From Sambucus nigra (lineage: Eukaryota; Streptophyta; Magnoliopsida; Dipsacales; Adoxaceae): a DNA stretch of 64,000 bases. The notes under the pieces are model-generated. The model was given only the letters and a program-made list of their open reading frames with translations. It did no database searches and was not told the DNA's origin. The stretch is taken from positions 638,748,585-638,812,584 of the forward strand of contig OX422210.1 in the NCBI GenBank assembly GCA_949130495.1, read 5' to 3'. Shown here in pieces: positions 10,741 through 22,107 of the stretch (its first letter is position 1; the number at the start of each line of letters is the position of its first letter). Made by a program: the position numbers and the translations under genes.

Positions 10741-13083
10741 ATGGAGGAACCACCCTCAAAATCCCAGGTATGGTATCTTTTTAGGGAGATATCTTTTTTT
10801 AGGGAGATATCTTTTTTTAATTATATTATTGTTTTTTTTCTTTTTCGATCTCACATATATTTTTTGATTGTAGGTTGATGATCCAAAGTCCGTCAATGCT
10901 ACCGTGCATGGACCAATTGACCTTGATACGTCACCGCAGAAAAAGAGAAAAAATGGCTCTTCGGTATGGGATCATTTTACTAAGAACAATGATAAAAAAA
11001 AATCCTAGGGCATGATGTAACTATTGTGGTATCACGTATGCTTGTCATGCTAGGAAAAATGGGACTAAAAATTTATTAAGCCATACTCCCTCGTGTCGAT
11101 CGTATCAAAAAGCGTGTTTGGATGTTTTAGATGACAATAACAATGGACAACAAAAACTATCTTTTATTCCAAAGAAAGATGATGGGGGAAATGGTCCAAC
11201 TTTAAATCTTTTACCCATGTCGTTTAATGCTGAAGCTTGTAGGCAAGGACTTGCGGAAATATTGATGATTGATGAGCTTCCATTTAAGTTTGTTGAGAAT
11301 GAAGGTTTTAGGAGATTCATGGCACTCGCGCAACTGAGGTTAATTATACCGAGTCGTATCACAATTGTGCGGGATTTCATCAATCTTTATAAAAAATTGA
11401 AAAAAGAGTTAAAAGTTGAATTGAAAGGGCAAAGGGTTTGTCTTACAACCGATACATGGACATCGATTCAAAAAATAAATTATATGTGTCTTACGGCCCA
11501 CTTTATTGACAAGGATTGGAAGCTTCACAAAAAAATACTTAACTTTTGTCAAGTTAAAAGTCATAAGGGTGAGGAACTTGGGATGGTTGTTGAGGATTAT
11601 TTAATTAATTGGGGAATTGGAGGTATTTTTACAATCACGATTGATAATGCTAGCTCTAATAACGGTACGGTTCATCATTTAAAAAGAAAAACAAAAAATT
11701 ACAAAGGCACCGTATTAGAGCATGAGCATTTTTTGCATATGAGGTGTTGTGCACATATCTTAAATCTAATTGTAGGTGATGGTTTGAGGGAATTTGATGA
11801 GTCAATTGCGAAGTTGAGGAGGGTCGTGAAATATGTTAAGTCTTCTCCATGTAGGTTGGATAATTTCAAGAAATATGTTGAAAAGGTAAAAATAGAATCA
11901 AAAAGTCTATTATGCCTAGATGTACCAACTAGATGGAACTCGACTTACATGATGTTGGAATCCGCTTTAAAATTTGAGAAAGTCTTTGAGAGAATGGATG
12001 AGGATGACGAACAATACAAAAAATATATTGGTGAGGAAGATGAAAATGATGATGATATTGGAGGGAGAGGGGTGGGGGCACAAAAATTGGGTTCGCCAAA
12101 TAGTGAGGATTGGGATAAGGTGAGAAGTTTTGTGAAATTTCTTTCAATATTTTATCATGCAACTTTGAAATTTTTAGGAACTTTATATGTCACCTCAAAT
12201 GCCTTTTTCCACGAGCTTATAATGATTCAAAACAAGTTGATATCTTTGAGAAATAATGGAGATTATTTTTTGTCTACTATGGCGGCGAGCATACAATTAA
12301 AATTTGACAAGTATTGGAATGTCGAAAAAATAAAATTTCTCTTGTTTGTTGCGGTGGTTCTTGATCCTAGATATAAGTTGAGGTATGTTGAATACTTTTT
12401 TGGAGAGTTGCATGGGTTTGTTTTGGCAATAGACTTGACTAGGAAGGTAAGAGAGACTTTAGTTCGACTTTTTGATTGGTACCATGGAAATAGTTCTTCT
12501 AGTACAAATTCGAGCAATATAACTCCAACACCAACTTTTGTCGTGCTTAATGATGATGATGATGATGATATGGATGGGCGTGCATTTTTGTTATCTCAGT
12601 ATAAAAAACATTTGGAAGCGAAAGATAACTTTGGCGCTAAGTCGGAAGTTGAAAAATATTTGTTGGAAACATGTGAGATGGATAGTATAGATTTTGATAT
12701 TCTTAGTTGGTGGAAAAATAATCAAAATAGATATCCAATCCTCTCTCTTGTTGCTCGTGATATATTAGCTATTCCCGTGTCTACCGTAGCTTCTGAATCC
12801 GCATTTAGCATGGGAGGTCGTATTCTTGACCCTTTTCGTAGCTCATTATCAACAAATACAGTGGAAGCACTTGTTTGTGGTCAAAATTAGCTACGCTCCT
12901 CAACAAAGCTAATAAATATTCGAGATTCGTTGGATGACATTCAACAACTAGAGAAACTTGATTCGGGTAACAATTTGTTATTTTGTGATATTCCATCTTA
13001 TTTGATTGTTTAAACTCTATTATTGATAAACTTGTTTTTAATAATTTATAGAGTTGTTGGGAACTACAAGTGGAGAAGTTTAA
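10741..13083 (+). pseudogene. hAT transposase (BED zinc finger, RNase H-like, dimerisation domain), inactivated
   Basis: Exon 1 (10741-10767) starts at ATG; an intron of about 106 nt ends at TAG (10871-10873). Exon 2 gives a basic KKRK stretch and the VWDHFTK start of a BED finger. An A9 run near 10993-11001 then shifts the frame, and TGA at 11013 interrupts just before CNYCG. The frame 11016-12890 carries the rest of the finger (C-x2-C, then H-x3-C), TTDTWTS and ITIDNASSN with the expected catalytic Asp residues, RCCAHILNLIV, DVPTRWNSTY, and the hAT dimerisation motif near VARDILAIPVSTVASESAFS. TAG at 12888 replaces the Trp of the usual QNWL, removing the tail. That tail can still be read to about 12967, with a possible last exon at 13051-13083. 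Ac/RICESLEEPER-like. At least three lesions, so no active protein. Confidence 0.9.
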
Positions 13084-13523
13084 TGCGTGGCGTGGCGGCA
13101 TGGATGCGTTGGATATTTGAAGAATTTGTTGAATTTGTAATACTTTAGTTAAACATGATACTTTGTTATGGGTTGTATTAATTATGTGTTGGACATATTT
13201 TTGTATGTGGGTATTAGTTGTTTGTTATTTTTCGTGGATATAACAATAGTGTGTTGTTTTAAATAGTGATGTTTTTAAAAAATAGTGTGCTGTTTTTTTA
13301 AAATAGTGTGTTGTTTTTTAAAAGAAAAGTGTTGTTTTTTTTAAAAGAAAAATAACTGTTTTTTACAAATAAAATAGCTGTTTTAATGCAGTTTTTAATA
13401 AAAAAAAACATATATTGTTTTTTAATACAGTTTTACATGTGTTGTTTTTTAATAAAAAATGTAGTTTTACAAAAAAAAGTGTTGTTTTTAATAATAAAAA
13501 ATGTGTTGTTTTTTATTGGTATG

Positions 13524-13680
13524 GACCGAATAGGACCGAGACCGAACACGGACCGTTTGAAAACCGAATAGGACCGAGATCGATAATTCCGGTCCGATCT
13601 CGGTCCGTAATTTTTTAGGACCGATTAATGCGGTCCGATCCCAAAAATACCCCAAAATCGGACCGGACCGGACCGTGAAC
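13524..13680. promoter_or_regulatory. hAT right subterminal repeat cluster
   Basis: Dense GGACCG, CGGTCC and ACCGA strings in both orientations mirror the left cluster and lie directly inside the right inverted end. Probable transposase-binding sites, inferred from the family. Confidence 0.65.
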
Positions 13681-13687
13681 ACCCCTA

Positions 13688-13695
13688 ATTGTGAG
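13688..13695. repeat. hAT target site duplication, right copy
   Basis: ATTGTGAG, identical to 8718-8725. Confidence 0.95.
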
Positions 13696-15117
13696 CAGCT
13701 TGTCCTTTCTTTTCTTTTTTCTTTTTTTTTCTTATTATTTATCTTTAGACCTTCTCATTCTTTTGTTGAGAAAGGTAGAAATACTCTTCATGTTCTTTTC
13801 TAACTTTGAGGTCTCAAACACGAAGAGAGAGAAATATGAGCTGAAATATCTTTTCACTCATTTAGTTAACGGCTACATTCTGTAAAAATGTGATGACTGT
13901 GAAAGCTTCTAGCTAGAGGACTGTAGGTGACAGGCCTATAATTAATATTTACACGCCAACGGACCTTTTTGTTTTGACCCTTTTATTTTACTTATTGATA
14001 AAATAATAAATAACAAATAAAGAATCAATAAGCTTCATAAGTCTTTCAATACTGTTAAGTTTCTTACATGCTTTTATCCGCTAGTTCATTTTGTGTGGAT
14101 TATTTGATAACCTATGTACAAAACAAATCATTTAAAAAATGATAGCTAGCATAAAATCCAGTTAATCGAAAACCAATACACATTTTTTAATTAAAAAAAT
14201 ATCAGGGTGATAAGACAAATTGAAATAAGCTTATTGGACAGTTGTAGTACCAAGGGTTGGATGCATTAAAATGGTATAAACAAATGGTTTAAAGAAGGCT
14301 ACATGGGTTCAACTGTAATACACTATACCAAACTCATGGCTAACAGTAGGTAAACCAAATGGTCAAAAACGAATATCTAATAGCAAGAACGTATAGGTAA
14401 TATTGCACCACAATGATCGAACCTTAGTTGTTAATGGTGACACGGTTTTGTCTAGTGACTTTAGGCGTCGTTTGTGTCTTATCATTTGTCTACCTGCTAC
14501 TGTGACATATATAGGTTCTTTAAATATTGTCCCTTATTTGATCGAAAAGACTTAATAGGCTTAGGGTGCAGTGATTGCACATTTCATGAAAGCTATCAAT
14601 TGCCTTTTAAGCAGGATGAAGCTTTTGACTTTTAGCACGAGCCTTTATTATTTGGGTTGTTTTGACAACTTCGAAACAGTTTTTTGTACACCTATAATAT
14701 ATAAAAAAAATTATATATATTATTTTTGTTTAGACCAGACATGGTGTATTCTTACACTGTGTTATTTTTTTATTCCACGTATAATGTCTACTAGCTAACT
14801 GGCTTCGCATCTTGTACAGATCATTTTTTTTAATGGGCCCCGCGTTAGTAGCTCTAGAAGTAAGCTGCAAATCAAAATAATTTGATTTGGACGTTCCTTT
14901 CTACTCCGTTTCCTACCTCAGGCCCCACGCGTCCTTTCTTATCATTTACCATCACTTTGATGAACCCAAAAATATTTTTGTCGAATATATGTTTTGATGT
15001 ACAGAGATTTTTTTATTTTCTTTATTTCATGTGATCATTTGGTGATTTGAACCATTTGATACTTTGAGAATGCTCTTTACTGTTTACTTCCTTTAGCACC
15101 ACTATTCGCTAGCCACC
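13696..15117. other. Spacer between hAT and LINE; possible LINE 5' leader at the right
   Basis: No coding frame or RNA gene recognised. The last few hundred bases, less AT-rich (GGGCCCCGCG near 14835, GGCCCCACGCG near 14920), may be the 5' untranslated leader of the LINE, but no start boundary or target duplication could be fixed. Confidence 0.4.
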
Positions 15118-16620
15118 ATGAAAGAGACCCATACAGCTCATCTTGAAATCCATGTTCTAGAGGATGGTAATTGTGGAAAACCACCACCACTACTATCCAT
15201 AAGAAACTCTAAAGAAGAGGAAGATTTGCTTATAAGGAGCAAAAAGAAACATAAGAAAAACCATGTAGCTATTGTTGATATGGAAATGGAAAACTATGAA
15301 GAAGTGACAAAAAACAAGAATAATACTTCTGAAGGCACAACTGTCACGAGGGATGATAGCAGCTCATATATGATCATAGAAGGATCTACCAACGAAAATG
15401 AATCAGAACTAGTGTCTACCTCTGCTGAAAATGGGAAGACAGTTCAAAAGAAAACACTCTCCTATAAGGATGTGGTGAACAAAAGGGTAAACTCTGATAT
15501 TCTTTTCGATGATGATATATGTATGTGGTCTGAGGATGAAATGGAGAACTCGATGGAAATCAATAGCAATATGATGGATCTTAACGTTAACTCGGTTGAA
15601 GAGGAAGAAGACCTATTATGTCCAGTAGTAAATATCCCAAAAAAACACATTGAGAAACTCAGAAGAAAATGGAATGATAGTGTTATAGTTAGTCTACTTG
15701 GTAGAAATATTGGATTCAAGGCTCTATGTGCGAGAGAACCCACACTTTGGAACCTACAAGGAGATTATGAAGTCGTGGACTTAGAAGAAGGACACTTCCT
15801 GTTTAAATTTATGATGAAGGAGGACTATCATAATGTCTTAATAGGTGGTCCTTGGATAATAAACAACCATTATCTCATTGTTCGCAAATGGGTACCTAAC
15901 TTTAATCCTATAGAGTCCAACCGGATTACCACAGCGCTTTGGATTAGACTCCCTCGACTTCCAATTGAGTGGTTTGATGAAAAAACTCTGTTACAAATTG
16001 AATCAAAGCTTGGAAAGCCCATAAAGACAGATTTTAATTCAGTTTCTTCAACAAGAGGTAAATATGCTAGAATTTGTATTGAAGTGGATCTTTCCAAACC
16101 TTTGATACCATCGTATAAACTAGATGGCAGAAAATACAGAGTTGAATATGAGAACCTACCATATATATGTTTTAAATGTGGAAAAATAGGCCACAAAACT
16201 GACTATTGCCCACTCCATGCACATCCTCAAAACTTTAGACCACCGGAAAAGCCAAGCAATAGTATCACAGAACAGGCTACAGTAATAGTCGATAACGACT
16301 ATATGCAAAATAATGCAGATGGTGGCAGAATGGAGAATACAGTTGCTGACGTGGAAAAGGAAAAAGAAAGTTTTGGTCCTTGGATGTTGGTTCAAAGGAA
16401 TAGAAGAAATACAAACAAAAAAAACAAGGGTAGTCAAAATGGAAATAGGGGTACATTGGGAAATACAAACAATAGGTATGCTGCATTGGATATCGATGCA
16501 AGTAATCTGCCACAACAGGCTACGGACAACAGACAAGGAAAAGGAACTACAGCCATCAAAAATCATTACACGAAAGGAAATGTGGAGGCGTCCACGAATT
16601 GCAACCAAAACCTCCAATAA
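15118..16620 (+). CDS. LINE ORF1 protein (DUF4283 plus CCHC zinc knuckle), 500 aa
   Basis: The ATG lies in GCCACCATG, an excellent initiation context. Residues 1-180 are charged and acidic. About 185-265 form the DUF4283 region (GGPWIINNHYLIVRKWVP is its typical phrase), an RNA-recognition-like fold found in plant LINE ORF1. About 350-364 is a CCHC_4 knuckle, ICFKCGKIGHKTDYC, with all four ligands present. The tail is Asn/Lys-rich. The protein would bind the LINE RNA. The frame closes at 16620, but the next 640 bases in another frame read as a Pro-rich stretch (PSFPPGHAQRRPDPEPNPP around 17013-17070) typical of ORF1 tails, so ORF1 may have been longer before a frameshift. Confidence 0.9.
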   Translation: MKETHTAHLEIHVLEDGNCGKPPPLLSIRNSKEEEDLLIRSKKKHKKNHVAIVDMEMENYEEVTKNKNNTSEGTTVTRDDSSSYMIIEGSTNENESELVSTSAENGKTVQKKTLSYKDVVNKRVNSDILFDDDICMWSEDEMENSMEINSNMMDLNVNSVEEEEDLLCPVVNIPKKHIEKLRRKWNDSVIVSLLGRNIGFKALCAREPTLWNLQGDYEVVDLEEGHFLFKFMMKEDYHNVLIGGPWIINNHYLIVRKWVPNFNPIESNRITTALWIRLPRLPIEWFDEKTLLQIESKLGKPIKTDFNSVSSTRGKYARICIEVDLSKPLIPSYKLDGRKYRVEYENLPYICFKCGKIGHKTDYCPLHAHPQNFRPPEKPSNSITEQATVIVDNDYMQNNADGGRMENTVADVEKEKESFGPWMLVQRNRRNTNKKNKGSQNGNRGTLGNTNNRYAALDIDASNLPQQATDNRQGKGTTAIKNHYTKGNVEASTNCNQNLQ

Positions 16621-17318
16621 AAAAACAAATGAACTGTCAGCAACAAACAACAGTAATAGCGGATTAAACCGTGACCAGATATGAAAAAGGAAGATTACGG
16701 GTGTGGAAAAGGTGACAACAAACTACTCAAACAGGAGCGTAATAAAAGAAAATATATATAAGAAAAATACAATAAATGAAACGACGGCTACACAGGACAT
16801 GGAAAGAAGAGTAAATGCCAAACCATTATGTCAGGGAGTTGACAACTCCAGAAATGGGACAGTTGAAAATAATAGCCTTACTGTAGGCAAGATACAAAAA
16901 AGAGATGGGTTCCCAAAAGTCTCTAGCACGCCTGGCCCTAATACAAAACCCAATAAATTAAACACACATAATACCCCAACCCCAGTCCCTACGCCCACAA
17001 ACCATATTGAAAATGAACCTTCCTTTCCCCCTGGCCATGCTCAGAGACGTCCAGATCCAGAACCAAACCCTCCTTGCTGGGGAGGCACTAATAAACCTAA
17101 TGGGGAATGTGGAGGAAGCTGCAATATTCAATGTGAATTGGAAGATTTACAAAATCAAGCTACTGGTCAACACTCTGGAAACCTCGTGGGAGAAGGAGTG
17201 GACTACCACAGCAATCATGGAGGAGAAAGACAGAGATATGCAAGCAATCCAGAAAGTTGCTAACAGTTGTAAGATGTCGATTGATGAGGTAAACACCTAC
17301 ATTCAACACTTTTCATCA
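16621..17318 (+). other. Shifted ORF1 tail and ORF1-ORF2 junction of the LINE
   Basis: An open frame at 16703-17263 encodes a Thr/Asn/Pro-rich segment, including FPPGHAQRRPDPEP, that looks like the natural C-terminal linker of ORF1 displaced by a frameshift. The ORF2 frame is also open here from 17007, but its recognisable domain only starts at the ATG at 17319. Confidence 0.6.
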
Positions 17319-20300
17319 ATGGTAGCGATTATTTGGAACTGTAGAGGGGGGGCTAAAACCCTTTTTAAACCCACTATCACCGAACTCAAGAATATATATA
17401 ACCCCGGTATCATTGTTATTGTTGAGACTCGCATTCATATTGATAGTTTAGTTGAGTCTTTTGATAACCTTGGGCTCACCAACAAAGAGGTATCGGAACC
17501 CGTGGGCAGATCTGGGGGGATATGGGTAACCTGGAACCCAAATTCCATAAAACTTGAAACTCTTTCCATTACTAGGCAGGCCATCCATTTCATGGCTACC
17601 AAACAGAACTATGGAGAATGGATATTCTCAGCGATTTATGCTAGTCCTCACCCTCGTTTACGAAGAAAACTCTGGGATAACCTTTTTGATATTGCCGAAA
17701 ATATTGATCTCCCTTGGCTTGTTGCCGGAGATTTCAACGACCACTTGGGTGATGCTGAAAAAAGAAGCTTTGGAAAACAGGTATGCGACAACAAAAATAC
17801 AATCTTCCTTGATAACATTAACAAATGCAAACTCACGGACTTAGGTTGCTCCGGACCAAAGCTTACTTGGACTAACAGTAGGAAGGGAATGGTGAACACT
17901 CTCATTAGACTGGATAGAGGTCTTGCTAACGCTGAATGGTGTCTTAAATTCCCGCATGCGGGAGTTGAAAACATTCCCCGAACTGCCTCGGATCATTGCC
18001 CTATCATTATCAGATTTGAAGGTATATCTCAAAACTACTCTAATAGTAGACCTTTTAAATTATTAGCTTGCTGGTTTGATAGACCTGGCTTTAATGACAT
18101 TGTTAAACTTAACTGGAATAACTTGGCTAATCTTGAAACCAATATTCAACAGTGTTCGGAAAAAATTAGTAATTGGAACAAAATCACTTTTGGTAACATC
18201 TTCAAAAATAAAAAACGGATTCTCCGACCTCTCAGTGGTATCCAAAAAGCCCTGTAAATTTTTTATTCCCATAATCTAAACAACCTTGAAAATCATCTTC
18301 GTAACGAGTTTAATACTTTACTTAATCATGAAGAAAGTTTATGGAAACAGAAGTCGAGAATACAATGGCTTAACGAAGGTGACAAAAACACAAAGTTTTT
18401 TCATACGTTTACAATTATTAGACGTAGAAAAAACCGTATAAATAAACTTAACATCAATGAGGAGTGGATTGATAATAGTGCTATTATTACAAATCATGTT
18501 AATGATTATTTCGGTAACCTTTTTAAAGCCGAGTTTAACTATGACATTCAAAGCCAATTTCGTAAATTGGATATTATGAGATTTATTGATGATAATAATA
18601 CCTTTCTAACCACACCTATAACCTTGAGGGAAGTTAGAAAAGCGACTTTTAGTATGAAAACTCTAAAAGCACCTGGCCCTGATGGGGTCCAACCACTATT
18701 TTATCAACATTTTTGGAATACCATCGCTAAAAGTCTATTTTACTTCTGTCAAAAATGCTTTCGCGAAAACCTACTCCCCGCTGAGCTCAATAATAGATAC
18801 ATAACTCTTATCCCAAAAATTGAAAATCCGGAAAACATATCTCAATTTAGACCTATTACGCTTTGTAATGCCTCGTATAAAATTCTAGCCAAGATCATTG
18901 TGGATAGACTGAGACCTATCTTATGTCGTAATATTAGCCCACATCAAGCTAGTTTCCTTCCTGGGAGACAAGCTTCGGACAACAGTATTGTTACACAAGA
19001 AATTATTCATACACTCATGAACAAAAAAGGCAAAAGTGGGGGCTTCATTTTGAAAGTGGACCTTGAGAAAGCTTATGATAGTTCTTAAATGGTTTAATAT
19101 AGAAAAAAACTTATGTAATCTTATTATGAGTTGTGTTAAAAACACTAGCACCTCTATTCTATGGAATGGAACCCCTCTCCCTAGTTTTAGCCCATCTAGA
19201 GGTCTTCGACAGGGAGACCCTTTATCACCCTATCTCTTTGTGATGTGCATGGAATATTTATCTGCTATGATAATTAATAAAGTTAATTTAAATAAATGGA
19301 AAGGAATAAAGGCGTCCACAAATGGACCTACCATCACCCACCTCTTTTTTCCTGATGACCTTATATTATTCACAAAAAATTATCCTAACTCGTGTAAAGC
19401 GGTCATAGAAACTCTTGAGGAATTATGTCATGTTTCTGGTCAAAAAATAAATTATACCAAGTCTAAAGTGTTTGCCTCCCCAAATATCCCTAAAAGGGAA
19501 GCCTTGGAGAGAAGTCATATGTTTGGCATGAGTCTCACAAATGACCTGGGTATTTACCTTGGTAATAGACTTATTCACAATAGAATGAATGGTTCACATT
19601 TTAAGGATATAATTGATAAAGTTCAAAAAAGACTGGCGGGATGGAAAGCAAAATTCCTTTCACTTGCTGGGAGAAAAACTCTTATACAAGCAGTGACTTC
19701 CACTATCCCAAATTATAGTATGCAAACAGTTATTCTCCCTATAAAAGTTTGTAATGAAATTGATAGACTTAATAGAAACTTTCTATGGGGAGGGGGGAAA
19801 CGACAATAATAATAAGAATAAGATACATTTGGTAAATTGGGATAAAGTTTGTAAACCAAAAAGTCTTGGGGTTTGAGGTTGAGAAAATGTGGGATAAATA
19901 ATCAGGCTTCAGTTACCAAACTTGGGTGGAAACTCGTAAATAATGACAATTCCATATGGGAAAATGTGTTAAAAAAGAAATACAAACTTAACCAAAATCC
20001 TAGATTGTGGGAAAAAAGGAAGGTCGTTTCCCACATATGGAGAGGTATCATAAAATGCCATGAGATTTTAACCAAAAATGTCAAATGGAATGTAGGAAAT
20101 GCTAGAAACATTAATATACTTCATGATTGGTGGGTGGGTGAAAAAACTTTAGATGCTGAAGAACAACCTGGGATCCTAAGCAATAATTCTGTTAACTTAT
20201 TAATTGATGACAACGGACTTTGGGATGTTAATACTATTGATTCTTTCTTCAATTTGAACACAAGATATGATATCATAAACATCCCACTTCCTCGCACTTG

Positions 20301-21393
20301 TACTCGTGAAGATAAACCCTCTTGGAACCCAAACAAAAAAGGAAAATTCTCTATTAGTTCTTCCTATCAATGTATTATTGAAAAAAATGATGAAACGCAT
20401 CCTTGGGAGGTTTGGAAAAAACTGTGGAAGCTCAATATTCCACCAAAGCTGAACACATTCTTGTGGATACTTCTACATGGTAAACTCCTTACAAATGAAC
20501 AACTCATGAGAAGAGGCTTCACGAATAGTGGAGACTGCCCACGGTGTGGGCTAATGGAAGACAACATTAACCTTTTTAAGGAATGCATATTTGCTCAGGA
20601 GGTTTGGAACAACCTAGGTTTTGACCAATATTTTGATAGTAACTCTACTTGTAACGTCAATGATTGGATTGTCCTGAATGTCTGGGGCAAGCCAAACAAT
20701 GAAAGGTACAAATGTTTTATATTTACACTGTGGCATATCTGGAAATCCAGAAATAAATTCATATTTAATAAGATAAATGAGTCCCCTCAAACTATTGCGA
20801 GACTTGTATTGAGCTTCTCAAATTACTTTTTTGAAGCCCATCATAGCAAGAGCGCAAAAGTTAGTGGGGAAAATCATATTATCCTCACTACTGAACCATG
20901 TTCAAATGCAGGAAATTTTATCATACATACTGATGGGGGATTTGATCATGGTAGCAGTATGGGTTCGTTTGGTGGGGTGGTTAGAAATGAGGAAGGTGAA
21001 TGGATTGTGGGATTTGTGAGGAAACTTCAAGGTACTGCTAGCCCCCTACGTGCAGAACTGGAAGGAATTTTTCACGGTCTAAACATTGCCCTTAGGAAGA
21101 AATGGAGAAGAGTATGCTTAAAAAATGATTGCTTGGAAGCCATTAATCTCATCAACCAGGAGACTGTCCAAAATCATTTGTTGGCTAATATAATAGAAGA
21201 CTGCAAGGACCTAATTAAAGACTTGAACGCAAAAATCATTCATATACCAAGAGCTAGCAATCTCACGGTTAACTGCATGGTTAAATTTGCAAGAGAGTTG
21301 GACACCACCTATATGGAGTTTGACAAGGCACCTGAAATACTGATTCAGATGATGGAGAGTGAAATTGAGGAGGAGGGCTTCTTATTTGTCTAA
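17319..21393 (+). pseudogene. LINE ORF2: endonuclease, reverse transcriptase, RNase H; several inactivating lesions
   Basis: From ATG 17319 the AP-type endonuclease shows IIWNCRG, VETR, SGGIWVTW, AIYASP, VAGDFND, LDRGLAN and SDHCPI. TAA at 18255 interrupts, then the same frame continues into the reverse transcriptase (WLNEGDKNTKFFH, KAPGPDGVQPLFY, ITLIPK, FRPITLCNASYKILAK, SFLPGRQASDN, KVDLEKAYD). After LEKAYD (about 19075-19088) roughly a dozen residues are missing and the frame shifts. RGLRQGDPLSPYLF follows, then HLFFPDDLILF, where the usual F-A-D-D has Pro for Ala. Around 19795-19880 two opposite frameshifts and stops interrupt NFLWGG. From 19873 the frame is open to 21393 with the zinc-finger-like RT tail (CPRCGLMEDNINLFKEC) and a plant RNase H (HTDGG, LRAELEG, NDCLEA, RASNLTVN). 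The last active-site Asp appears to be Asn. Confidence 0.9.
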
Positions 21394-21457
21394 TGCTGTG
21401 TTAGTGTGTTTTTCGATTTTGTTGTTTTTTTCCTTCGTGTTGTTTACCAAAAAAAAA

Positions 21458-22107
21458 TCATTATGTAATAAGATAAGTAAAGTACTATATATCACAATTG
21501 TCCATTTCATTTTTATGGGAGATCCCATTGTCGATCACTTTCTTGGGCCACACAAACCATTTGGTTATACCCATAAATATTCAACATATATATTGATGTT
21601 AGCTGGTGTATATTACTTGACAGTTTTAGCGTAGACTGCAAGCTCAGTTATAGACTAAAAAGTGATGTGAGATTTCTTAATATTTTATTTCCTCTAGTAC
21701 CATTTTTTAGTACCACCAGACAGTTCAAGTACGAATACAAATATAATGGTATTAAAAAATGAATTAATATCACATTATATATAAAATCAAATTTTAATAA
21801 TACTATTATCTTTCACGTAACCTTAGTATTTTTTAGGTGACCTTATTTCTTGAATGAGCCATGTAATAAAATGGGATGTCATTCTTTTTATTATTATTAT
21901 TGGTTGTATACTTGTACTTGAACCTACAATGATTGGTTCCATTCACGAAAGAGAGAATATGAGTACTAACCAACTTTTTATGTTATTTAGATAAAAAAAT
22001 CTTCCGTAAAATATTGGTTAAAAATATATTTAACCAAAATCTGATCATGCGCCTAATAACTTGTGTTGAAAGCTATGATTTATGTTCACGTCGATTATCA
22101 CATGTCA
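21458..22107. other. AT-rich spacer, no gene seen
   Basis: Follows the LINE A-tract and precedes repeat copy 2. Only a short (TTA)n run near 21890. No coding frame stands out. Confidence 0.5.

Larger units (their letters stand above)
8726..13687 (+). mobile_element. hAT DNA transposon, complete ends, inactivated
   Basis: The ends are TAGGGGTGTGCACG on the left and the complement of TAGGGGTGTTCACG on the right, flanked by an exact 8-bp duplication. The element is 4.96 kb and contains one transposase pseudogene on the plus strand. Both subterminal regions (about 8740-8910 and 13520-13680) are packed with ACCGAA, GGACCG and CGGTCC strings, the usual kind of transposase-binding cluster. Inside are a long (TA)n tract, an internal duplication and a smaller nested MITE. 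The intact ends mean it could still be moved by a transposase supplied elsewhere. Confidence 0.95.
15118..21457 (+). mobile_element. L1-type LINE retrotransposon, near full length, ORF2 broken
   Basis: Two open reading frames in LINE order: a nucleic-acid-binding ORF1, then an ORF2 with endonuclease, reverse transcriptase, C-terminal zinc-finger-type region and RNase H. The 3' end is a short A-tract at 21449-21457 after TTGTTTACC, as in plant L1 elements. No matching target duplication was found at the 5' side, so the true start (before 15118) is open. ORF2 carries several lesions, so the copy is not autonomous. Confidence 0.9.
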
